64,000 bases of DNA, taken from NCBI GenBank assembly GCA_039881145.1, contig JAYKKI010000015.1, positions 26,868,001 through 26,932,000 on the forward strand, in the 5' to 3' direction. Each line of letters begins with the position of its first letter. Position 1 is the first letter of the stretch. This DNA comes from Druceiella hillmani. Its lineage: Eukaryota; Arthropoda; Insecta; Lepidoptera; Hepialidae. The position numbers and the translations under genes are program-made. Positions 36,591 through 47,373 of this stretch are shown here, in pieces. The notes below the pieces were generated by a model. That model was not told the DNA's origin. It worked only from the letters and a program-made list of their open reading frames with translations, and did no database searches.

Positions 36591-37000
36591 TAATATACTA
36601 ATATTATAATCTTTGAACTGCCAGCTTCAAGTTGTTGCCGAACTTGCATTGTATACTCTTTTGCCAAAGTATACCAGAATCAATTAACCTGAATTTATAA
36701 AAGTAATTTTACAAATTACACATAGAATTTTACAAATTACACATACAAATTACAATAGAATAATACTAAATGATACTGATACACTACATAAGATTTACTC
36801 TCCACACGAATGGAAAACGGAAAATAAAAAAAAACCGCAATTGCGAGTAAAATTCGCACGTTGAGTGTTCAGTACCCAGGGCATTATAAATTGGAATAAG
36901 CCTATTATTGTTTTGGAAGTCCTAGCTATAACTATTTGTTGTAACTGAAAAAAGACTCAGTCACACCCACTTATAAACGGTGTGTGATATAGAAAATATA

Positions 37001-37063
<63 letters not shown>

Positions 37064-37072
37064 TATATACTG

Positions 37073-37165
<93 letters not shown>
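37001..37165. repeat. Long (AT)n microsatellite
   Basis: About 80 AT units with sparse ATGT, ATAC and CTGT interruptions. Overlapping Ile-Tyr frames are artefacts. Confidence 0.97.
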
Positions 37166-37166
<1 letters not shown>

Positions 37167-37168
<2 letters not shown>

Positions 37169-37240
37169 TAGGGTTTTGTACCTAATAGGTAAACATGGAA
37201 CCCTTATGGTGTGACTTAGGCGTATGTCTCTCCATAGGCC
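37167..37240 (+). repeat. Insect-type dispersed repeat fragment
   Basis: AGGGTTTTGTACCTAATAGG followed by ATGGAACCCTTATGG resembles, from memory, a repeat common in insect genomes with the pattern AGGGTT(C)CGTACC...GGAACCCTTA. A related copy in the same orientation lies at about 41171. Confidence 0.5.
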
Positions 37241-38209
37241 ATGGCTGTTTTAGTAACTTCTTTTACTTCTGATTTGAACAGAGTTACGGAACTATCTTTT
37301 TTGTATTTGATTCCAGAGAAAGAAATTTGGGAATAGTTTTATTTGTTTATAATGCGTCTAAAATGAGGGGTGAAATCTAAAATTGGTGTAATAAAGTTAA
37401 ACATGGTATTATAGGAAAATATTTTTGCACCCCAAACGATAATTGACCGGAAACGCTTCGACTTCGTGCGAGCTAAAGATAAGGCAATGTGATTCTTTGC
37501 GATCTATGTGGTTATTGGCTGTCGTGCCAATTTTTTATAATATCGGATACTTAAATGCGATTTAAATTTTTAATTGAATTTTTATTTGAATTGATTTGTT
37601 TTTATTGCAACCTTACAAGTTAGTTGGTCTTCTTACTATTTTAAATATCTACCTTATCCATAATTATTATTTTCGACATTCAAATATTTTGTATTATACA
37701 TTTCATTATTTTTGTTGCGTATAAAATTAAGGTCAAAGATTAGTTGGATATTATGTTGAATTTTAAGATATACCGGTTTCAGTTTACTAGTATATTATCA
37801 TTGTAAACACCTTGTATGACGAAACGTTAAGTTTTTTTACTATAAATAAGTCATATTAAATTATTTAAAAAATAACGCGCAGGGTGAAATTGACCGAGCA
37901 ACCCCAGTTTTAGCATTTCTTTTTTTTTAATTAAAGGAAATGTAGTAAATGCTAAAAACTGTGTGATTAATAAAAAAATTAATTGTTTGAGGAAAATGCT
38001 TTAGGTAATTCATTGCATTTTATATTCTTTATGCAGGACTCCTCCTTTCAAATATTATGGAGCCAACCGCATTGGATGCGACAACCATTAGTAATTTTTT
38101 TTTCAATATTCCACACCGTTTATAAGTGGGTGTGACTGAATCCTTTTATAGTTACCACAAATAGTTATAGCTAAGACTTCCAAAAAAATAATAGATTCAT
38201 AATGCCCTG

Positions 38210-38213
38210 TATA

Positions 38214-38311
<98 letters not shown>

Positions 38312-38312
38312 C

Positions 38313-38365
<53 letters not shown>
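38210..38365. repeat. Long (AT)n microsatellite
   Basis: About 75 AT units with a few ATGT and ATAC interruptions. Confidence 0.97.
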
Positions 38366-38366
<1 letters not shown>

Positions 38367-38540
38367 TAGCCTTGTCTACGACTTCGTTTAAGTATAATGG
38401 GAAAAGCAATTTGTTTGTCATATTTTTTATATTTTATATATTGTTCTTCAGCATATACTGTTACCATACCGAATTTCATCTCTGGCTTTTATTATTATTT
38501 TATACGCTAAATCCATCACTTTTTAATATATATTAAGAGT
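38366..38540 (-). repeat. Insect-type dispersed repeat end
   Basis: ACTAGCCTTGTCTACGACTT followed by CGTTTAAG is the complement of the motif at the end of the 41.8 kb repeat (GAACGAAGTCGTAGGCACAG then CTAGT). ATACCGAATTTCATC further in also matches the general pattern of this repeat class. Similar ACTAGC...CGACTTCGT ends are, from memory, widespread in insects. The class is uncertain. Confidence 0.55.
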
Positions 38541-41021
38541 ACCTTTTCAATTTTTTTAATAGTGTATATACATATACACCCATACGATTAATAAAATAGC
38601 ATATTTATATGTTCCGTATATAGTATAGACTAACGTAGAGCAGGCCACAATAAAGTGTAATTTGAGTTGATGTAACTTCATTCAAGGAAAAAGGCAGGTA
38701 AGCAAAGATTTTCAAAATTAACATTAAACCAAAGAAAAATATGATGTTACCAAGAACTTTAACATTTTAAATATAACATATTCATGCCGGACCTTACGTG
38801 AAGTTAATACTGAGCCAATATACAATATGCAGGCAATTGAAACCTTTCACTTAACAGGAGCTTTTACATCACACATGAAACACACGACTTTACTCAATTG
38901 ATTCCTTCGTTCAAATTTAATGGTTTGAAAAAATATTTCAGCCCACGCGGGTCTCTTGGTTTCTAATATGGCCGTAAACAACTGACAAGGTCTTTTAAAC
39001 TAATGCATTTATATAATAGTTGATCAGTTTTTATTTAGGATATAATTATATGTTGTATATTTAGTATATTTCATGTGTTATTAGGTAAATTTAACAATAT
39101 TGTATCTACAGTGTTATGTCAGTGATCTCGCGAGTGACCGTTCTACTAATGCGTGATCAATTAATTAGGTCTATTGAATTTCAATTATATTTTCTAATAT
39201 TTCTACTTGATAATTAATACTTAATTGTATCAGAGATAACTTTTAAAAAAGAAAATTTTAGGAACTCCTCACTATGCTTAAGCACAATATATTTACCAAT
39301 TTGATTTCGTAACTTTTGCAATTTTAGAAGACAAAAGTGAACAAAATTATTTTCGGAGCATAGAGAATAGGTATACAGGGATACACATTTTTACCAATAT
39401 ATTTCTGTATTAAATACTTAAACAGAAGGATTTTGATAGTCGGATAGAATTATAAGATCTAAAAACTACGCTTTTAGAAACCGGGTGCGTGATCATCTGC
39501 CCATGGTTACGCACACTTCTAAAGTCATTTACTATACTGAAGCAAAAATAAATTAGTTATTCTTATGTTAAAGATATTATAGATAATAGCCTTCCCGGCT
39601 ATGCGTGTGAGGCCTATATTTTTATATTAGTGATAAAAAATGAATCCATTTAATATCAATTTAATTATTGTTGATCAAATAAGACTTAAGGAATAGGATT
39701 TGTGAGCTCCAGGATTAAAACTCAGTAACCGTTTACTATCCTAACTTGGTAAAACCAAACGTACAGTATATTTGGAAAACTTGATGTGATTAGCCAATTA
39801 TTAAAGAGAAGAAACAGTAAAATATGCCATATTGTTCATTTATGTAACCTGGAATACGAACGCTATGGCCAAAAGAGTCAATTGATTACGATTCCCAGTG
39901 CATATAATATTAGTAAAATTTTTATTACAAATGAAAACGATAAATAGTGTTTCAAATAGGAAAAGTTGTTTCTCGGTGACATTTTCGCTTATTTTTCCGA
40001 AAGTAGACGTTTATACGACTTTTGCAAGAATTACATCTGTAAATTATACGTTTTCCGATAAAAGGATTTTAGATATTTAAATATGCGAAAACTCCTTTCT
40101 TTCGACCAATCAATTCAACTCAATTTTAAAAGTTTTTGGTAGGATCAGTGAAATGTCGAATTCAGCATTTATAATAATTTCTAGACGTACTGTGCGATGG
40201 CACATGAAGAAAATAATAATAGTTATGATAGAATCGTTTAAATTGATGAATAAAAAATATCAAATAAAATAATTGCCCACGGTCTATATCGAGTTTTTAT
40301 TATATTTTAGAGAAAATCTTATCTAAGCAAAATTATTTAAAATATGTCGATTTTTCGTAAATTTACGAAACTTTTCAGGTAACGGTACACGTTTATAATG
40401 ACCTATTTAAGCTTTTGTGATTTTATTTTGAAATAATTTACCGAATGATTTCCTTAACGAGATTTGCCATTTTGTTTTTTTTTTTCAAAGTTTAAGTAAA
40501 ATCACCTTTCAGATGATTTCAGGCGGGTATATCTGTGCATCTTGACGATAGATACCAATACAATATTGCTTTCGTGTTGCCCTTTTATATTTCAAAATTC
40601 ATTAAAAACACAAAACAGTTGTTTTTTAAAGACCCAATTTTTTATATTTTTGTCTGAAAAAAAATTGTTTATAAATGAAACAGATACTATAAGGTGGTAT
40701 TGAACGTATTTAACTTTACTTTTTCGTAAACCCGGATTTAAAAAAAACCCTTATAAAAAAATGAATTGTATGTAACAATTAATTTTTTTTTTCAATTTTG
40801 GAATCCATTTGGATCCTGATAATCTATATTTTGTAAAAAGACGATGAAAATTTACTTTATGGTAAATATACAATTAGATGCTGTCAAATTTTTAAAAATA
40901 GATAGTGTCAAATATTAAATTAACACATGGTAAACTATAAATCAATTTACGGTTGATGTAAACTATTTTGAAAAATATTCAGATCATATCATTTCTTCAA
41001 AATATGCAACACATGTATTTG
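38541..41021. other. AT-rich DNA, nothing recognised
   Basis: No gene or repeat supported. The frame at 39898-40080 is probably chance. Confidence 0.5.
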
Positions 41022-41053
41022 GCACGCGTGCATACGTGCACGCGTGCGCGCGT
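41022..41053. other. Z-DNA-prone alternating purine-pyrimidine tract
   Basis: Thirty-two bases of unbroken purine/pyrimidine alternation, mostly CG and CA/TG steps (GCACGCGTGCATACGTGCAC continuing to GCGCGCGT). A CG-rich tail (CCTCGCGTGCTCGTTCG) follows. It stands out sharply from the surrounding AT-rich DNA. Confidence 0.9.
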
Positions 41054-41167
41054 CCTCGCGTGCTCGTTCGTGTGTGACTCGAAGCAACATTATTTATGAT
41101 GCCTAAATATGGTGCAGTTTGTTATTTAAAAGCATTTTGAAAATTGATAAAAACAACACAGGGTTTA

Positions 41168-41816
41168 GTCCTCGGGGTTTCGTACCTCAAACTGGAATCC
41201 TTATATTTATTATTTATTACGTACCTTTCAGTCTATTAGTCCATCTGTCACGACGGATTTTCTAAAAAAAAATACAAAGTAGAAAGTTTGAAATCTGGCA
41301 CAGTAAAATATCTTATCAACTTGCACATTTTGCACTAGATAATAGTGTCGAATAGGTGGTTTTTTGAAATTTTTTCTATCACGTTGGTATTATTTGAAAG
41401 GACTTGTTTTGGGGAATATAAAAACATTTGTTTCATATTTTTAAATTGGATATTTCAAAACATATTCTATAAAATATGCACTAATAGACGCCACCCTTAT
41501 TTTCAGAATTGTTGAACCAAAAACCACGGAAAAAACGAGTTTGGTAAAATCTCACTGGAAGATTACAGGAAAACTATATCGATTATCCTATATCGTATAT
41601 TTTTTTAATATGCACTATACTTTTGAGCCCGTGGAAAACATAGTAAGAAATATATTTTTGCTTAGACAAAATAATATTTCTAAATAATATTTGGTCAAAA
41701 CACAAATATATTTCTCTATTTCTATACATAAAATAAAATTGTAATAGAGTGAATTCTATGCATTGAAAATAGTTTAAAAATCCTAATTACACGCGAACGA
41801 AGTCGTAGGCACAGCT
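41168..41816 (+). repeat. Insect-type dispersed repeat, about 650 bases
   Basis: Starts near CTCGGGGTTTCGTACCTCAA and ACTGGAATCCTTA (related to 37167-37240), passes through a GTCCATCTGTCACGACGG block and ends GAACGAAGTCGTAGGCACAG then CTAGT at 41815. Whether this is one element or two adjacent repeat fragments is not clear. No coding sequence. Confidence 0.5.
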
Positions 41817-42984
41817 AGTGGTTTAATAAAAATATTTTGTACTGCTAAATATAAGTATACAGAATCATTGTATCACGAGTTCTATTAGTACTTGATAGGT
41901 TTTTCAATAGTATCATCTCATATCCACGTTGTTTATTATTTTCTATTGTTTTTACGCGATGTTTATGCTTCTTGCATGGTCTCTGTAAACTGTGCTGTGA
42001 AACAACGTGACCACAATGATAGCTTTAACACGGCAGTATTCTTTCTCCATTGCACACGCGCGGCCTGCCAGTAGCTTTCTAGTATATGAGAAGTAAATCT
42101 GATTTTTGCCTTTACCTCTGAAAACATTTTTCCGATTATAACCAAAAACAATAGGTATCCTACATGGACCGATAAAAATAATCTGAATTTTGTCAGATTA
42201 CAGCCCAATTAATTTTTCTTTAATTTTTGCAGGACTTAGATTTAAACTTTCCGTCAGAAATAATAGATTTCTGAACTCAAAAACTTTCGTTTTTTTTAAG
42301 ATTTATGAATATTATGAAATAGAAAAGACCGTAGTCGGGATGCCTTTTAAAAAATACCTACACAATATTTTGTGAACGATATAAAACATATCTCTAAATG
42401 ATATCATAAATGTAATTTTTATTATCATGTTTCTATAATACTATACTAGTAAATAAATAATTCAATATTTTTATGTCACACATTCACTGCCAAAGCCACA
42501 AAAAAGGAGAGACGACTATTTACTATATAATAATATAATACCAATATTTTATTATTAACGTAATTATTCACCAGATTATTATCTATTTTGTTACTTATCT
42601 TCAATATAAATATTTCTTTATGTTTATCGTAATATAGAATAATAAATACATAATATACAATTTTCGGTGTAAAATTTGTTAAAGCAAAATTTGCTTTAAT
42701 GAAATTCAATTTTCTAAGAAATATGATATGTCAGTATTTTCATATAATAGAGCAAATTTTGTGAAAAATTTCATTTAATTAGAGGAAATATAGCATTTTA
42801 TCTCGCTAGACGACGGGATATCGTTGAGTACGAAAGTAAAGAGAAATAATTATACGAATTACATGTAATTTACACTTATTTTTTTTGAACTTATTCAAAT
42901 ATTTTATTACTAAAATATTATTTTTATTTTAATATTTCTTCAATGGACATTATTAATTTAATAATTGTATAATTATATTTACTA
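41817..42984. other. Intergenic DNA with a higher-complexity island
   Basis: About 41960-42080 (GCACACGCGCGGCCTGCCAG and flanks) is less AT-rich. It has overlapping frames on both strands, 41892-42074 plus and 41963-42208 minus. Neither resembles a known family and no splice pattern supports either. Confidence 0.4.
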
Positions 42985-43620
42985 CTAACGTACGAGATGT
43001 AATGTAGAAAGTTTTCCGAGCTGTAATGTAGAAAGTTTTTCAATGTAATGTAATGTAGAAAGTTTTAAAATTCGTACGAGATGCAATGTAGAAAGTTTTC
43101 CAAGCTGTAATGTAGAAAGTTTTTCAATGTAATGTAATGTAGGAAGTTTTTCAATGTAATGTAATGTAGAAAGTTTTACAATTCGTACGAGATGTAATGT
43201 AGAAAGTTTTCCGAGCTGTAATGTAGAAAGTTTTTCAATGTAATGTAATGTAGGAAGTTTTTCAATGTAATGTAATGTAGAAAGTTTTACAATTCGTACG
43301 AGATGTAATGTAGAAAGTTTTCCGAGCTGTAATGTAGAAAGTTTTTCAATGTAAAGTAATGTAGGAAGTTTTTCAATGTAATGTAATGTAGAAAGTTTTA
43401 CAATTCGTACGAGATGTAATGTAGAAAGTTTTCCGAGCTGTAATGTAGAAAGTTTTTCAATGTAATGTAATGTAGAAAGTTTTTCAATGTAATGTAATGT
43501 AGGAAGTTTTTCAATGTAATGTAATATAGAAAGTTTTCCAATGTAATGTAATGTAGAAAGTTTTCCAATGTAATGTAATGTAGAAAGTTTTACAATTCGT
43601 ACGAGATGCAATGTAGAAAG
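42985..43620. repeat. Minisatellite with a 111-base higher-order repeat
   Basis: Basic units of about 22-27 bases share AATGTAGAAAGTTTT. They are arranged in a higher-order unit marked by ATTCGTACGAGATG, with CGTACGAG at 43073, 43184, 43295 and 43406, exactly 111 bases apart. Further markers lie at 42989 and 43598 with different spacing. Because 111 is divisible by three, the minus strand stays open for 208 codons of KLSTLHYIEKLPTLHYIEKL-type repeats. With no signal, domain or non-repeat context, I treat that frame as a by-product. Confidence 0.95.
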
Positions 43621-43712
43621 TTTTTCTGAAACTTATTTTCTTTTTGAAACTTATTAGTAAGTTTCTAATTTATTTTTTATTTTTCGGAATAGTTTTCGTG
43701 CCTCTCTTGGCA

Positions 43713-43859
43713 TCATTTTATTCTATGGAGCCACTCGGAGAAGCAATGTACTCCCTCTTTCTTGAACGTCTCTTCCAAGGCCTTTTCGAAGGTAGTCATT
43801 GCTCCTTCCACGTTCAGGAATTTTTTATCAATGTTACCAATGGCCAGTTCCAATAACTT
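43713..43859 (-). pseudogene. Coding-like scrap, possibly a mariner transposase C terminus
   Basis: On the minus strand the 48 codons from 43859 to the stop at 43713-43715 have coding-like composition in an AT-rich setting. They read FLNVEGAMTTFEKALEETFK and then GVHCFSEWLHRIK. Past the stop, CQERHENYSE follows in frame. The CF..W..R..-C......Y.E spacing resembles the C terminus of mariner transposases, but the match is short and from memory. No terminal repeats were found. It borders the minisatellite directly. Confidence 0.35.
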
Positions 43860-46800
43860 TCAGTGCTAATCTTTTATAAAATAGATCTAAATATATAACT
43901 TATAATTTATTTAGTTTAGCATTAAACGTTAATTGTTTTTAAAGATACTATACATATTTTTATAGTAGTTACTGCAAAGACAACTATATTTTTGGATAAG
44001 GTAAAATGTTCTTAGAGATATGTTAAATATCAATTCCAAAAATTTAAGTTTTACAAGAAGAAGAAATTACCATGTAGTCTGAAGAAGGTCCATATTTTTC
44101 TTGTTATTTACCTATTTAGAAATTAGAATAGAAAAAATATTTATTGTCGTCTGTAATATTGAAAATTGTGTATTAATATAATTTATGTAGCTCTTAAATA
44201 AAAATTTTTTTTTAAATTATTAATAGAAATTATAGAAATAAGAAGAAATCTTTTCCACCCTTCAATTAATATGTGTGATAAAAATTTAGGTAAGGGCATG
44301 AATTAAATTAATCTAATAAATTAGTATTTACCTTTAGTGTCAAACTATGTTTTAAATTTTTAGCTTTTTGTTTTATCTTTAAGTGGATAAACTGACAAAG
44401 TTATACTAATTAGAGTTTCGAATCTCAAAAGGAAAGAAAACAGAACAGATTACTCGCGTGTTTATTCATTTGTACCTATTTTTCTTAGAAACCGTCTGAA
44501 GCAGAAACGTAAAATTTGGTATAGTAATAAAATATTTTAACCCGCGTATATTTCAATCTTTTACATATGTACATAATAACAAATTTGATGGTGTAAAATA
44601 TTTGTGTAAACATTTAGAGGGTGCAAATATATTAATCCGCTTTTAATAATATATCTACTACTAGTGCGCACCTGAAGAGAGCGCGCCTTTTCAGTCTTAT
44701 TCGTTTTTTTTTCAGTCGTCCCTGTTAACTCGGTAACAATTAAATTTAATAAAAAATTTCCCCGCTGCAGTATGATATATCTTTATGTATTTGATAGTTT
44801 TTGTGTGTGTTTGATCGAATTTATGATTTTACCTTTTTTATTAGAATTTTCGACATAATATTTAATTTTTTATTCAGTTTCATAATATCTCGGTATAGTA
44901 ATTTTTTCACTAAGTGATATATGCAATTCTACGATAAAAACACAAACATTAGTATAGTATGTTTTCGTTTTTGACATAAAATCTTTGGTATGAACAGCTT
45001 TTTATATAAATATTGAAATTGTAAATATGTCAATTTATCAATCATAAAATTCTGAGTCAAGTTATGTGCATATTTGCTTTATAACATATTGTGCCTTAGA
45101 CTATTTCATACTCGCTCTATATAAAAAATACGTGTTTTTCTTGTAAGTATTAATGGCATTAATATTTCTAAATTATTACCCATTTTCTTTATCAATCACC
45201 GTTTCCAATCGAATAACGTGAATATTATTTTATATACCATGTTAACCAATTAATTATTCATTAACAATTAGGATAATTACCCAAAAAGTGAGAAAATGAT
45301 TGTACTACATTTAGTGTATTTATATAACGAGTACTGCCAATCGTCGGGAAACTCCCCGAATAACGGAGAATGGGAGACGGGTGCGAAGAAAGAGCGGAGA
45401 ATTTTCAAATCGGGGAATTTCGGGGATTAGACAATAGTCAAACAAATCGATATAGATATTTATTCCTTTAGGTTGTCAAAATATATAAAATTCATTTTTT
45501 TCGTAAAAAGTTAACAAAATCCTATAAATTTTAAATAAACAAAATCAGTAAACTGTGTCATTGAACTACGGGACTAAAAACACTTATGACGTTAAGGTAC
45601 ATGCTGCTGTCACAATAAATTATATTGGCTATCACTGTCATGTGTTAAAATTTTATCTGTAACGGCATTTGTTGTGTTGTTTGGTTAACGGTAGCAAATG
45701 TGTGTACTGTTCCTTCGATAGTTTTTTTGTAACAAATTGATATAGGCATGGAAGTCGGATTTTTAAAAGTGGGTAGTTCCAACCAACCACGAATTGATAC
45801 CAAGTATTAAGCTACTTTACAGCCACTATATAATTTTCTTTTAACCCGTCTCTAAGATAGCTATTTACAATATTTAATAGTCTGCAAGCAAAGTTACTCT
45901 CCAATATAAAGAACACAAACAAAATTTAGGTAGTACACGCAAATAATGTCACTTGACTGATACGAAAGAACTTTAGAGAATTACCCTTATTTACAAAAGG
46001 AAAGGAAAAGATAAAATTAAAATAAAAATACAAAAAATAGTTGATAAGATGAATTTACTGAAAACGAATGTATTAAGAACACAATATACATAATAATATA
46101 AAATAAACAAAAACTTATTTTAAAAAGGACTATATTTTGTTTTTCAATATATTTTCAACTCCAATCGATTTACAGTTTTAATGCAATCCTGTACTGTACT
46201 ATTTAAAATCAAAATTCTACTTTTTATTAATTTCCTTTTAATATTGTTTATTTAATATTTTCTGGACATTTCCTTGGATTTCGCTGTGTGTTTTTGTATA
46301 TTTACTGATTTACTTGTTAAAATAGACTGAATATTTCGCGAAATGTGTATAAACTTTATAAACAGAATAACTTTTGCTAAAAATCTATTGTAATATAAAG
46401 CACTGAATTAGATATTAAAGCTACTTATAAACATCATACATTTGGTCTTGGCTTGTTAGACAAGACATATTATTAATCGAAAATAACAAGTATGTTTTGT
46501 GACCAAATATTACCTAAAAGTCAAAATATTACCTAAAAGTTTTACAATAGTACAATTTTTATAAAGGTAAAGCCAAAATTCAAAAACATTTTATGAAATT
46601 TTTTAAAGAAAATGGAAATTAACACTAAACCACAAAACAGTTGTACATTGAACAACTTCAAATGAACTGCCATATATAATTAATATAATACACTTACGTA
46701 AATGCACTGTTGGTTATACAGTCATGATGATAGATCATAGAAAATGTACTTAAGTGATATTTACAATTTTTCATTTAATTTAAACAATTTCATAAACATT

Positions 46801-47370
46801 GCAAGCGCAATGTGAGTGTTAATAAAAAAAAGTTGTTCAATAAATTGTCATAAAAATGCTAAATGAAACATTTTTTTATATTCTTCCCGTTTTGAAATAA
46901 AATTACTTTCTTATTTACGACTTCACTTTTGCTTTTACATTTTCTCCAAATGCTAAAATTAATTTTGGAAAGTTTTTCGTAAACATAACAATATTTTTTA
47001 TTAAGTCATTACTTATAATAATATAATAAAAAAATATTGGTTTATTTAAATATAAACAAAGGGATAGGGACGTCCAAACAATATTTTTGTTTTGCAATTC
47101 GTAGAATAGCGTGGTGTCATAAAGTATTTTAGCCGGCAATTTGAAATAAATTATTGTTAAGTGGTTTATATATCAAAGGGAGATAATATTTTTTTTTAGG
47201 TTGAGCACAATTAAATAACATAAAACACTTTCCCAAAAATTTGGTAAATTCTGTATACAACTATTTTTCGAACGCATGGATTTCGGTATCATACAAGTTG
47301 ATTGGCGACTGCCGGGGGATTTCCCTATTTCATTGTCGCGGCAATTCCGATTATTTCGTTTTCATTATGG
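43860..47370. other. AT-rich DNA, nothing recognised
   Basis: A purine-rich, GC-richer patch lies at about 45340-45430 (CGGGAAACTCCCCG, then GGAGAATGGGAGACGGGTGC). The minus frame 46915-47139 is unsupported. No gene. Confidence 0.5.
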
Positions 47371-47373
47371 AGA

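Larger units (their letters stand above)
36878..38208. repeat. Inverted repeats of about 110 bases, 1.1 kb apart
   Basis: 36878-36993 and the complement of 38101-38208 share GGGCATTAT, TTTTGGAAGTC, TAGCTATAACTATTTGT and TCAGTCACACCCACTTATAA, with scattered differences. Each copy abuts a long (AT)n tract (37001-37165 and 38210-38365) but on non-equivalent sides. That favours two independent copies of one dispersed repeat over a single element with terminal inverted repeats. Confidence 0.85.

Noticed and set aside
41963..42208. Minus-strand frame of 81 codons
   Set aside because: Overlaps another frame on plus, with no family resemblance or splice evidence. Kept only as a complexity island.
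42985..43611. 208-codon minus-strand frame of KLSTLHYIEKL repeats
   Set aside because: The frame is open because the repeat period is a multiple of three. There is no non-repeat domain, signal or splice context.
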